From: an uncultured Duganella sp.
GTDB taxonomy: Bacteria > Pseudomonadota > Gammaproteobacteria > Burkholderiales > Burkholderiaceae
Assembly: GCA_946482635.1 (NCBI GenBank)
Contig: CAMLSG010000072.1
Coordinates: forward strand, 1 to 22,422
Direction: 5' to 3'
DNA length: 22,422 nucleotides
A program made the translations under genes and the position numbers. The notes below the pieces were generated by a model. It was not told the origin of the DNA, made no database searches, and was given only the letters and a program-made list of their open reading frames with translations. Numbering within the stretch: the stretch's first letter is position 1; each line of letters starts with the position of its first letter. Shown piece after piece: positions 1 through 6,413 of this stretch.

Positions 1-16
1 GCCCAACGTAAAGTGG

Positions 17-31
17 ACGTCATATTGACGT
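17..31. promoter_or_regulatory. Operator-like perfect dyad upstream of isoamylase
   Basis: The sequence reads ACGTCA-TAT-TGACGT, two perfect 6-base arms around a 3-base spacer. Such symmetry fits a dimeric regulator site. It is about 270 bases from the isoamylase start, so it could equally belong to a gene outside the window. The regulator is not identifiable from the sequence. Confidence 0.3.
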
Positions 32-223
32 TTTGTAAAATTTTATGATGCCGCCTATTGGCGATTTATGCAATGTCAGACCCCAGTTTTTTGGAGTTTG
101 CGCGCATAAAACCTCCCAAATTCGGGCGAAAAGCGTTTTCTCGCGGGGGATGATGATGGCCGCAGTAACGGTCTGCTTGGAAATACTCTGTAGTTAAATT
201 ACGTCGCATGACTGCCGGTTTGG

Positions 224-252
224 TTGAGTAAACCATGGGTACGGCGCACAAT
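224..252 (+). promoter_or_regulatory. Possible sigma-70 promoter for isoamylase
   Basis: TTGAGT (224-229) and CACAAT (247-252) are separated by 17 bases. Each hexamer matches four of six consensus positions. The start of transcription would fall about 45 bases before the ATG at 304. The match is modest, and other sites in this AT-rich region cannot be excluded. Confidence 0.3.
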
Positions 253-303
253 CGATTCGCTACTAAGTAGCAAAAGTACATAAATAGAAAATAGGGAGAC
301 TAT

Positions 304-2607
304 ATGAAAATTCGCCGTGCCCTCGGGCTGGCGATGCTGGGTTGCGCCTTGTTTGGCAGCCCGGTCGTCGTCCAAGCCGCAATCAATGCCAACAATCTCG
401 GCGCCGCCTACGACGCCACCAAATCCAGCATCAACTTCAAGATTTACTCCAGCCGCGCGACCCGCATCGACCTGTACCTGTATAGCGCCGCCACCGGTCA
501 GCAGGAAAAAGTCAGCTTGCCGATGACCCTCGGTACTGGCGGTATCTGGAGCCTGAACGTTACCAGCAGCCAGTTGGCCAGCTACGGCATCACTGGCACG
601 GTCTATTACGGCTATCGCGCCTGGGGGCCGAACTGGCCCTACAACGCGGCGTGGACCAAGGGCACATCGACTGGCTTCATTACCGACGTCGATGCGAATG
701 GCAACCGCTTCAACCCTAATAAGCTGCTGACCGATCCTTACGCGCTGGAGATCAGCCACGATCCGACCACTGCAACCATGAGCAATGGCACTATCTACGC
801 CAGCGGCGCCCTGTACCGCAACATCGACAGCGGCAGCAGCGCACCTAAAGGCATCGTGCTGCAGGGAGATACCCAATCTATCGGCACTAAGCCGACGCGC
901 GCCTTCAAGGACGACATCGTGTACGAAGCCCATGTGCGTGGACTCACCAGGAATGACAGCAGCATCACGGCTGCCTACCGCGGCACCTACAAAGGCGCGG
1001 GACTGAAAGCGCCATACCTGGCCAGCCTCGGCGTGACCGCGATTGAATTCCTGCCGGTGCAGGAGACCCAGAATGACACCAACGATGCCGATCCGAATTC
1101 CAACACGGGTGACAACTACTGGGGCTATATGACCCTGAACTATTTTGCGCCGGACCGCCGTTACAGTTATGACCAGACGGCCGGTGGACCGACGCGCGAG
1201 TTCAAGGAGATGGTGAAAGCCTTCCACGATAACGGCATCAAGGTTTACATCGACGTGGTTTACAACCACACGGGCGAGGGCGGCCAGTGGAATGCCGGCG
1301 ACAAGACCACCTACAACATCTACGGCATGCGTGGGCTGGATAACCCGACTTACTACTCGCTGACCAGCGATTTCCAGAACTCCTGGGACAACACCGGGGT
1401 GGGTGGCAACTACAACACGCGCAACACGGTGGCGCAAAACCTGATCGTCGATTCGCTGGCCTACTGGCGCGACAAGCTGGGCGTTGATGGCTTCCGCTAT
1501 GACCTGGCTTCGGTGCTGGGCAACACTTGCCAGCATGGCTGCTACAACTTCGACAAAATGGACAGCGGCAATGCGCTGAACCGCATCGTGGCGGAGCTGC
1601 CGGCTCGCGCTGCCACCGGTGGCAGCGGCGTTGACCATATCGCCGAACCATGGGCAATCGGCGGCAACTCGTACCAGGTCGGCGGCTTCCCGAGTGGCTG
1701 GGCGGAGTGGAACGGTATCTACCGTGACGTGATCCGGCAGGACCAGAACAAGATGGGGCAGGTAGCTGTGACGCCGGGAACACTGGCCACGCGTTTCGCG
1801 GGCTCCAGCGACCTGTATGGCGACGATGGGCGCAAGCCATGGCATTCGGTGAACTTCATCACTGCGCACGACGGCTTTACGCTCAAGGACTTGTATAGCT
1901 GCAATGCAAAGAACAACAGCCAGGCGTGGCCCTACGGTCCAAGCGATGGCGGCGAAGACAATAACAATAGCTGGGACCAGGGTGGCGTGGCGAGCGACCA
2001 GCGCAAGGCGGCACGCAACGGCATGGCGCTGATGCTGTTGTCGGGCGGTGTGCCGATGATGGTGGGTGGCGATGAGTCGCTGCGCAGCGTCAACTGCAAC
2101 AATAATCCGTATAACCTGGATTCGGTGGCCACATGGCAAAACTGGAGCTGGACTGCCGATCAGTCCAACTTCCAGGCTTTCACCAAAGGCCTGGTCACCT
2201 TCCGCAAAGCTCACCCAGCCCTGCGTCCAGCGAATTTCTATTCATCGACGGATGGCAATGGCAATGTGATGGAGCAGCTCCGCTGGTTCAAGCCCGATGG
2301 GGCGGTGGCGGATGCGACTTACTTCAACGACAGCAATAACCACGCGATTGCCTGGCGCATCGACGGTACCGAGTTTGGCGACAGCGCTTCGGCTATCTAC
2401 GTTGCCTACAACGGCTGGAGCGGCAACGTGAATTTCACGCTGCCATGGCCTGGCGCGGGCAAGAGCTGGTACCGGGTGACTGACAGCTGCACCTGGGCCG
2501 AAGGCGCCGGCCAGGTTCGTGCGCCTGGTGCGGAAGACTTTATCGGTGGCGAAAACTACGTCTATGGAGTTTGTGGGCGTGGCTTGCTGCTGCTGATTGC
2601 GAAGTAG
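304..2607 (+). CDS. iam: Secreted isoamylase (glycogen/amylopectin debranching enzyme, GH13)
   Basis: The 767-residue product hydrolyses alpha-1,6 branch links in amylopectin and glycogen (EC 3.2.1.68) outside the cytoplasm. Residues 1-25 form a signal peptide with cleavage before AIN, matching the known mature start of Pseudomonas isoamylase. An N-terminal CBM48-like sandwich (about 26-190) precedes the GH13 barrel (about 205-640) and a C-terminal beta domain. The catalytic triad is visible: nucleophile Asp400 in GFRYDLAS, acid/base Glu448 in AEPWAIGG and Asp523 in AHDGFTL. In mature numbering Asp400 becomes Asp375, the position I recall for the Pseudomonas enzyme; the other two are shifted by a 12-residue deletion. 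Length and sequence follow the Pseudomonas family closely along the whole chain. The start is supported by GGGAG seven bases before the ATG. The gene is probably monocistronic, since a strong terminator follows. The secreted form separates it from cytoplasmic GlgX. Confidence 0.95.
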   Translation: MKIRRALGLAMLGCALFGSPVVVQAAINANNLGAAYDATKSSINFKIYSSRATRIDLYLYSAATGQQEKVSLPMTLGTGGIWSLNVTSSQLASYGITGTVYYGYRAWGPNWPYNAAWTKGTSTGFITDVDANGNRFNPNKLLTDPYALEISHDPTTATMSNGTIYASGALYRNIDSGSSAPKGIVLQGDTQSIGTKPTRAFKDDIVYEAHVRGLTRNDSSITAAYRGTYKGAGLKAPYLASLGVTAIEFLPVQETQNDTNDADPNSNTGDNYWGYMTLNYFAPDRRYSYDQTAGGPTREFKEMVKAFHDNGIKVYIDVVYNHTGEGGQWNAGDKTTYNIYGMRGLDNPTYYSLTSDFQNSWDNTGVGGNYNTRNTVAQNLIVDSLAYWRDKLGVDGFRYDLASVLGNTCQHGCYNFDKMDSGNALNRIVAELPARAATGGSGVDHIAEPWAIGGNSYQVGGFPSGWAEWNGIYRDVIRQDQNKMGQVAVTPGTLATRFAGSSDLYGDDGRKPWHSVNFITAHDGFTLKDLYSCNAKNNSQAWPYGPSDGGEDNNNSWDQGGVASDQRKAARNGMALMLLSGGVPMMVGGDESLRSVNCNNNPYNLDSVATWQNWSWTADQSNFQAFTKGLVTFRKAHPALRPANFYSSTDGNGNVMEQLRWFKPDGAVADATYFNDSNNHAIAWRIDGTEFGDSASAIYVAYNGWSGNVNFTLPWPGAGKSWYRVTDSCTWAEGAGQVRAPGAEDFIGGENYVYGVCGRGLLLLIAK

Positions 2608-2612
2608 AATAG

Positions 2613-2644
2613 TCGGCGTCGCCTGTTGGGTGACGCCGATTTTT
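2613..2644 (+). terminator. Rho-independent terminator after isoamylase
   Basis: An 11-bp stem (2613-2623 with 2629-2639, one G-U pair) closes a 5-base loop and is followed by five T residues at 2640-2644. It begins six bases after the isoamylase stop codon and ends before the next gene's ribosome-binding site, so the two plus-strand genes are probably separate units or joined only by readthrough. Confidence 0.9.
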
Positions 2645-2662
2645 CGCGAGAGGGCGCCTGCA

Positions 2663-3739
2663 ATGAACCGTAGAGAGTATTTGAGCCTTATGGGGGCTAT
2701 TGCCATGGCGCCGATTGCGCCGTCTTTCGCCGAGCCAGCCTTGCCCGGGTATGAAGCGCTTCTCGGCGCCTACGCTGACTTCAACGGCACCGTCGTTGTT
2801 GGCCGTGGTTCGACCATCCTTTTCAGCAAAGCTATGGGCATAGCCGATCCGCAGTCGATGGCGCCGATGGAGCTGAGCGCGCGATTCGAGGCGGGATCGG
2901 TGTCGAAATGGATCGCTTCGATCGTCGTCATGAAACTGGTTGACCAGGGCATGCTGCAGCTGGACGAGCCGATCAAGCGCTATCTGCCAGGCTACCGCGC
3001 AGACAATGGCGGGAAGCTAAGTTTGCGTCACCTGATGTCTCATTCCAGTGGTGTGCCGAACGAATTGATCGCAGCCAGGAAGGCCGATCCTGCGGTGGCA
3101 CATACTGAGCTTGGACAAATGGAATCCGTCCATCGCTATGCCAGCGCGGACCTGCGCTTTGCCCCCGGCAGTGAATGGGACTATTCACATTCGAATTGGC
3201 TGATCGTGAAGGCAATTGTTGAACACGTGGCGGGCCGTTCCTATCGCGACTGCGTCGCAGACTGGTTGACGCAGCCATTGGGCTTGCGCGACAGCGGGCT
3301 TTTCCGGGGCGAGTCAAGCGCCATACCAGGAATGGCGCTGGCCTACGCCGGACCGCCTGCCGCATGGCAGCGAAGAGTCAATGCGGTGCCGGATTACATG
3401 GCCATGGCCGGTGGCTTCTACAGCAGCGCTCCAGACATGTTGCGGCTGATGGACGGAGTACTCAACGGAAGTCTTTTGACTCCTGCATCGCGCGCAACGC
3501 TGATGAAGGTTCAGATGCCCGGCCAGCGCTATGCGCTCGGTGGCAGGACCCAGGTCGAGATGATCGCGGGGCAGGCACGCGAGGCGGCTTGGGAGGACGG
3601 CTCGAATGGCGGATTCCGTCTTGTGGCGCGCCGCGTGCTTGCGGACGGCATCACAGTCATTGTGTTCAATAACAGCAGTTTCGATCACCAGAAACTTGGC
3701 ACGCTGGCGAGCGGGTTGATGGAAGCGGCATACGCTTGA
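2663..3739 (+). CDS. Exported serine hydrolase, class C beta-lactamase fold
   Basis: The 358-residue protein belongs to the beta-lactamase/D-aminopeptidase/esterase superfamily (PF00144 type). Ser79-Val-Ser-Lys82 is the SxxK catalytic pair within EAGSVSKW. The second motif, normally YxN, appears as Tyr174 in DYSHSNW, so histidine replaces the usual asparagine. The third element is probably the Gly-rich GSNGGF near 313-318. The N-terminus carries a twin-arginine-like signal, RREYLSL followed by a short hydrophobic stretch and an AxA-type end at SFA, so the enzyme is likely exported folded by Tat. I chose the ATG at 2663 over the upstream TTG at 2597 because the TTG lies inside the isoamylase gene and its extension would run through the terminator; GAGAGGG precedes 2663. 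The substrate cannot be told: peptidoglycan peptides, esters and beta-lactams are all possible. Confidence 0.85.
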   Translation: MNRREYLSLMGAIAMAPIAPSFAEPALPGYEALLGAYADFNGTVVVGRGSTILFSKAMGIADPQSMAPMELSARFEAGSVSKWIASIVVMKLVDQGMLQLDEPIKRYLPGYRADNGGKLSLRHLMSHSSGVPNELIAARKADPAVAHTELGQMESVHRYASADLRFAPGSEWDYSHSNWLIVKAIVEHVAGRSYRDCVADWLTQPLGLRDSGLFRGESSAIPGMALAYAGPPAAWQRRVNAVPDYMAMAGGFYSSAPDMLRLMDGVLNGSLLTPASRATLMKVQMPGQRYALGGRTQVEMIAGQAREAAWEDGSNGGFRLVARRVLADGITVIVFNNSSFDHQKLGTLASGLMEAAYA

Positions 3740-3742
3740 ACG

Positions 3743-3773
3743 GGAAAAACGCCGACGCTGTGACGCCGGCGTT
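3743..3773 (-). terminator. Rho-independent terminator for the minus-strand lipoprotein operon
   Basis: Arms AACGCCG (3748-3754) and CGGCGTT (3767-3773) pair perfectly. On the minus strand the stem is followed by a run of five T (A residues at 3745-3749 on the plus strand), so it works best for the lipoprotein gene ending at 3777. The hairpin also lies right after the serine hydrolase stop and may help end that transcript. Confidence 0.75.
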
Positions 3774-3776
3774 CCA

Positions 3777-4127
3777 TCATCGGCCCGGCTGCGGGCCGCT
3801 GGGCGGGGTTGACGTACCCGGTGTGGCGGCCGGGCTGTTGGCAGGTGTTGCGCTGCTGTCGGGAGCCGTTGGCTGCGTTCCCTGGGTGGCGGCGCTGCCG
3901 CCGCTTGCGCCGCTGGTCGAGTTACCGGCGCCCGTGGCTGGCGGACTGGGAAGCGCGGCTGCCGGCGCTGGGGCTGTGCCGGTGCCGCCGGTATCCGGCG
4001 TAGTTTTCGTTTCTACGCCGGTCGGTGGATTGGCGGGGCTTTCGACGTTATGTTTGCTGCAGGCCGGGAGTGCGGCTGCAAGCAGGGCGCCCAGCATCAG
4101 GGCGCCCGCATGGCGGAGAATCGGCAT
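3777..4127 (-). CDS. Small Pro/Thr/Ala-rich lipoprotein B
   Basis: The 116-residue product starts with a lipoprotein signal peptide: short basic start, hydrophobic stretch, and a lipobox LPAC with the lipidated cysteine at residue 23. The rest is low-complexity, rich in Pro, Thr, Ala, Ser and Gly, with no recognisable domain; it is probably disordered and surface- or periplasm-exposed. GGAGG lies seven bases before the ATG. The gene follows lipoprotein A after only 15 bases and both share the signal-peptide pattern GALxLGAxLAAxLxxC, which suggests a tandem duplication with diverged tails. It is the last gene of the unit that starts with the phosphatase. Function unknown. Confidence 0.7.
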   Translation of the reverse strand: MPILRHAGALMLGALLAAALPACSKHNVESPANPPTGVETKTTPDTGGTGTAPAPAAALPSPPATGAGNSTSGASGGSAATQGTQPTAPDSSATPANSPAATPGTSTPPSGPQPGR

Positions 4128-4142
4128 GGCTGGGCCTCCGCG

Positions 4143-4499
4143 TTAATAAGTAGGACGCCGGTCGCGCTGCATGTCCTTCTGGTCGGTCTTGTCAGGCACA
4201 TTGGCCGGCTGGCCGGCGCCAGCGGTGCCTTGCGTGCCGCTGGCTCCGCTGGTGCCTGGCGTGGTACCGGTGGCGGGCGGAGTCGTCGTGTCAGGCGGTG
4301 GCATTGTCGTGTCGGCCGGAGGCGTGGTTGGCGTGACGGGAGTGGGCGCCGGTGTGGCGGGCGGCGGCGTAGGGGCCGTCGTTTCAGGTGCGGTTACCGG
4401 CGCCGGTGTCGTGTCTTCGATTTGTTTTTTGCAGCCGGCCAGTCCGGCGGCCAGGGCTGCGCCCAGCAACAGGGCGCCTGCTTTGCTCATGGTGTTCAT
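4143..4499 (-). CDS. Small Pro/Thr-rich lipoprotein A
   Basis: About 118 residues. A signal peptide ends in a canonical lipobox LAGC followed by KKQ, so the product is likely lipidated. The mature part is made of Pro/Thr-rich low-complexity sequence, ending in a charged tail (KTDQKDMQRDRRPTY). No enzyme domain is visible. Two ATGs are close together, at 4505 and 4499; AAAGGA is about eight bases from the second, which I prefer. A longer in-frame start at 4733 was rejected because it would put about 78 residues before the signal peptide and overlap nnrD deeply. The gene begins 13 bases after the nnrD stop and is followed by its paralogue. Function unknown. Confidence 0.75.
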   Translation of the reverse strand: MNTMSKAGALLLGAALAAGLAGCKKQIEDTTPAPVTAPETTAPTPPPATPAPTPVTPTTPPADTTMPPPDTTTPPATGTTPGTSGASGTQGTAGAGQPANVPDKTDQKDMQRDRRPTY

Positions 4500-4512
4500 C
4501 TTCATTTTCCTT

Positions 4513-5439
4513 TCATTGGGCAGCCAGCACCCGCAACAATGCCGGTACTTCGGCTGCAATTTCACGCGCCAGGTAGCCCAGCGGGCCGCAACGCAGCGCC
4601 AGTTGTTCGCCGGCGGCGGCGTGGAGTACCACGCCCCAGGCTGCGGCCTGTTCCAGCGAAGCGCCACGAGCCAGTAGTCCGGCGATGATGCCGGCCAGGG
4701 TATCCCCCGAACCGGAAATAGCCAGGCCGGCATTGCCGCCCTGGTGTTGCCACAGCTTGCCTTCCGGCGTCGCCAGCACGGTGGTGGCGCCTTTCAGCGC
4801 AACCACGGCATTCCAGCGGTCGGCGGCGGCTTGCGCCGCACCATGCGGCTGCCGTTCGATTTCGTTGCGCGTGCCGCCGGTCAGGCGCGCCAGTTCTCCT
4901 GCGTGGGGTGTCAGCAGCACCGGCGTGGAAAAGCGGAAATGATCCCAATCGACAGCCTCGTCCAGCAAATGAGGTTCGCCGCGCGGATGGACTGCGCACA
5001 TGGCGGTGGCATCGAGCACGATGGGGATCGCGCTGAACCGCTCGAGCAGGTGGCGCACCAGCTCCACGCAGCTTGCTTCATCCTCCATGCCGGGGCCGAC
5101 CAGCAAGGCATCGGCCTTGCCGGCAAGCTCGCCGAGGCGGCGCGCGCTGTCGGCCTGGAATCCGTGTGCCGGTGTTTCGCCGAGGCTGATCACGCGTGCT
5201 TCGGGGATGGCGGCGCCTACTTGCGGCGCCACGCTGGCGGCGGTGGCGATGGTCAGCTTGCCGGCGCCGGCGCGCAAGGCGGCTTCTCCGGCCAGGATGG
5301 CGGCGCCGGGCATTTCCGCCGAGCCGGCCACCACCAGCACGTGGCCGCGCACCTCCTTGTCGCCATCGAAGCCGGGTTGCGGCAAAGGCCAATCGCGCAG
5401 CAGGGCGGAAGTCAGTTCGACCGGGGCGGCGTTGCTCAT
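4513..5439 (-). CDS. nnrD: ADP/ATP-dependent NAD(P)H-hydrate dehydratase
   Basis: The 308-residue enzyme dehydrates damaged S-NAD(P)HX back to NAD(P)H using a nucleoside phosphate (EC 4.2.1.136), a cytoplasmic metabolite-repair step. It has the CARKF/ribokinase-like fold: GHVLVVAGS near the N-terminus, the KADALLVGPGM segment, TPHAGELARL, and the family hallmark NAGLAISGSGDTLAGIIAGLL, where the Asp of GSGD is the expected catalytic residue. It is the stand-alone dehydratase; the NnrE epimerase domain that is fused N-terminally in many bacteria is absent, so an epimerase must be encoded elsewhere. Its ATG overlaps the phosphatase stop codon by four bases (ATGA), a sign of translational coupling. 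Confidence 0.93.
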   Translation of the reverse strand: MSNAAPVELTSALLRDWPLPQPGFDGDKEVRGHVLVVAGSAEMPGAAILAGEAALRAGAGKLTIATAASVAPQVGAAIPEARVISLGETPAHGFQADSARRLGELAGKADALLVGPGMEDEASCVELVRHLLERFSAIPIVLDATAMCAVHPRGEPHLLDEAVDWDHFRFSTPVLLTPHAGELARLTGGTRNEIERQPHGAAQAAADRWNAVVALKGATTVLATPEGKLWQHQGGNAGLAISGSGDTLAGIIAGLLARGASLEQAAAWGVVLHAAAGEQLALRCGPLGYLAREIAAEVPALLRVLAAQ

Positions 5440-6200
5440 GGTTTCGGCGCGGACGGGATGTCCGGCTTGTCGGTGACGGGCGTGCCACTGTCTTTCAGCG
5501 GCGCGACAAAGTTTTCAAGCTCCAGCACCAGCTTGCCACGCTTGCCCGCTTGCGGGTCAAACTGATAGGAAGTAACGCCGCAGTTGGGTACGTCGGCGGC
5601 GCGGTCGATGGCGAGGATGGTTTCCTCGTCCATGCGCTCGACCAGGTAACGGAAGCAATTCACGATGACCTGGTGGCCGATGATCAGTACGCGCTCGCGC
5701 CGGTACTCGCGGGTGATGGTGTCGAGCACGCTGCGCAGGCGCAGGATCACGTCACACCAGCTCTCGCCGCCGGGCGGGCGGAAATAGAACTTGCCGACAT
5801 GCTTGCGCTGCGCCGCCAGCTCCGGATATTTGTCCGCGATGCCGAGGGCTGTAAGCCGGTCCGTGATGCCGAATTCCTTCTCACGCAGCCGCTCGTCGGA
5901 AACCACGGCCAGCATGTCTTCAGGGCCGAGGCATTGCAGCACGGATTGTGCGGTGGCACGGGCGCGCAGGTAAGGGGAGTACAGCACGACGTTGGGCTGC
6001 CGGTCGGGCGGCAGGGCCGCAAACCACTGCGCCAGCGCATCGGCCTGGCGCAAACCCAGTTCGGAGAGGGGGACATCGACATCGCGCTCGGCAATGTCGA
6101 TCAGAAACTCATTGGCAGCCGTGGCAGCATCGCGCGCCACGTTGCCGGCACTCTGGCCGTGCCGCACGAGCCAGATCTGCTGCGGCCATTTTTGCTCCAT
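5436..6200 (-). CDS. Histidine phosphatase superfamily protein (phosphoglycerate mutase-like)
   Basis: This 254-residue cytoplasmic protein has the RHG signature LVRHGQS, with His14 as the phospho-accepting residue and Arg13 beside it. SPYLRARATA supplies Arg79, LREKEFG supplies the probable acid Glu107, and LIIGHQV supplies the second histidine, His176. The family contains phosphoglycerate mutases, alpha-ribazole phosphatases and many broad phosphatases; the chain lacks features that would fix a substrate. The C-terminal 30 residues form a charged Pro-rich tail outside the core. AAAGG lies six bases before the ATG. It is the first gene of a unit with nnrD and two lipoproteins, and overlaps nnrD by four bases. 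Confidence 0.88.
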   Translation of the reverse strand: MEQKWPQQIWLVRHGQSAGNVARDAATAANEFLIDIAERDVDVPLSELGLRQADALAQWFAALPPDRQPNVVLYSPYLRARATAQSVLQCLGPEDMLAVVSDERLREKEFGITDRLTALGIADKYPELAAQRKHVGKFYFRPPGGESWCDVILRLRSVLDTITREYRRERVLIIGHQVIVNCFRYLVERMDEETILAIDRAADVPNCGVTSYQFDPQAGKRGKLVLELENFVAPLKDSGTPVTDKPDIPSAPKP

Positions 6201-6293
6201 CGCATACCTTTCGGCGGATAGTCAAAAGCCTATGGTAAGCGAAGCGAAGCTAAGGCGGCACACAATCGCCGCCGCGCAAGATTACGGCCGCGC

Positions 6294-6332
6294 CCGTGTC
6301 AACCTTGGGGTCAGGCTCCTGCGTTGACACGG
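6294..6332 (+). repeat. Palindromic repeat unit 1 (39 bp)
   Basis: Terminal arms CCGTGTCAAC and GTTGACACGG (10 bp, perfect) enclose a 19-base interior containing GGGGTCAGGC. The same architecture occurs at 6357-6395 and 11975-12015, so this is a dispersed family member, not a lone hairpin. Confidence 0.85.
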
Positions 6333-6356
6333 CCTCGACCGCGCGCAAGGCTGAGC

Positions 6357-6395
6357 CCGTGTCAACCAAAGAGCCTGACCCCAAGGTTGACACGG
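6357..6395 (-). repeat. Palindromic repeat unit 2 (39 bp)
   Basis: The same 10-bp arms CCGTGTCAAC and GTTGACACGG enclose a 19-base interior that is the reverse complement of unit 1 over 15 bases (GCCTGACCCC core). It lies 24 bases from unit 1 in opposite orientation. Confidence 0.85.
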
Positions 6396-6413
6396 GCTGG
6401 GCTGTTGCTGGCC

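Larger units (their letters stand above)
1..303. other. Intergenic region upstream of the isoamylase gene
   Basis: No convincing gene is visible in these 303 bases. They are more AT-rich than the coding regions that follow. They hold a perfect short dyad at 17-31, an AT-rich palindrome TAAAATTTTA at 36-45, a weak inverted repeat GGTTT/AAACC at 217-221 and 230-234, and a possible sigma-70 promoter at 224-252. The ribosome-binding site GGGAG lies just before the isoamylase ATG. The short frames here have no family resemblance. Confidence 0.6.
6292..6397. repeat. 27-bp perfect inverted repeat formed by two head-to-head repeat units
   Basis: Bases 6292-6318 and 6371-6397 are perfect reverse complements over 27 bases, separated by 52 bases. 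The arms begin GCCCGTGTCAACCTTGGGG. This long inverted repeat arises because two copies of the same short palindromic element lie in opposite orientation. On the minus strand it is just downstream of the pectinase stop codon and could act as a transcript-end structure. Confidence 0.9.
6201..6413. other. Intergenic region with palindromic repeats
   Basis: No gene is visible between the phosphatase start and the pectinase stop. The region carries two palindromic repeat units (6294-6332, 6357-6395), a GGCGGC/GCCGCC hairpin (6254-6259 with 6268-6273) and a short GCGAA-type direct repeat near 6239-6250. The phosphatase promoter must lie here, but no hexamer pair stands out. Confidence 0.6.

Noticed and set aside
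74..85. TGTCAGACCCCA as a fourth copy of the palindromic repeat
   Set aside because: Only part of the core resembles the repeat; the CCGTGTC/GACACGG arms are missing.
199..2214. Long minus-strand frame (671 residues) opposite isoamylase
   Set aside because: It lies antisense to a gene with full-length family likeness and catalytic residues; long antisense frames are common in GC-rich DNA.
2597..2662. TTG start extending the serine hydrolase upstream
   Set aside because: It begins inside the isoamylase gene and runs through its terminator; the ATG at 2663 gives a proper signal peptide.
4506..4733. Upstream extension of lipoprotein A
   Set aside because: It would add a long non-signal segment before the lipobox and overlap nnrD by over 200 bases.
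4744..5565. Plus-strand frames opposite nnrD and the phosphatase
   Set aside because: Both minus-strand genes have family motifs and a coupled ATGA junction.
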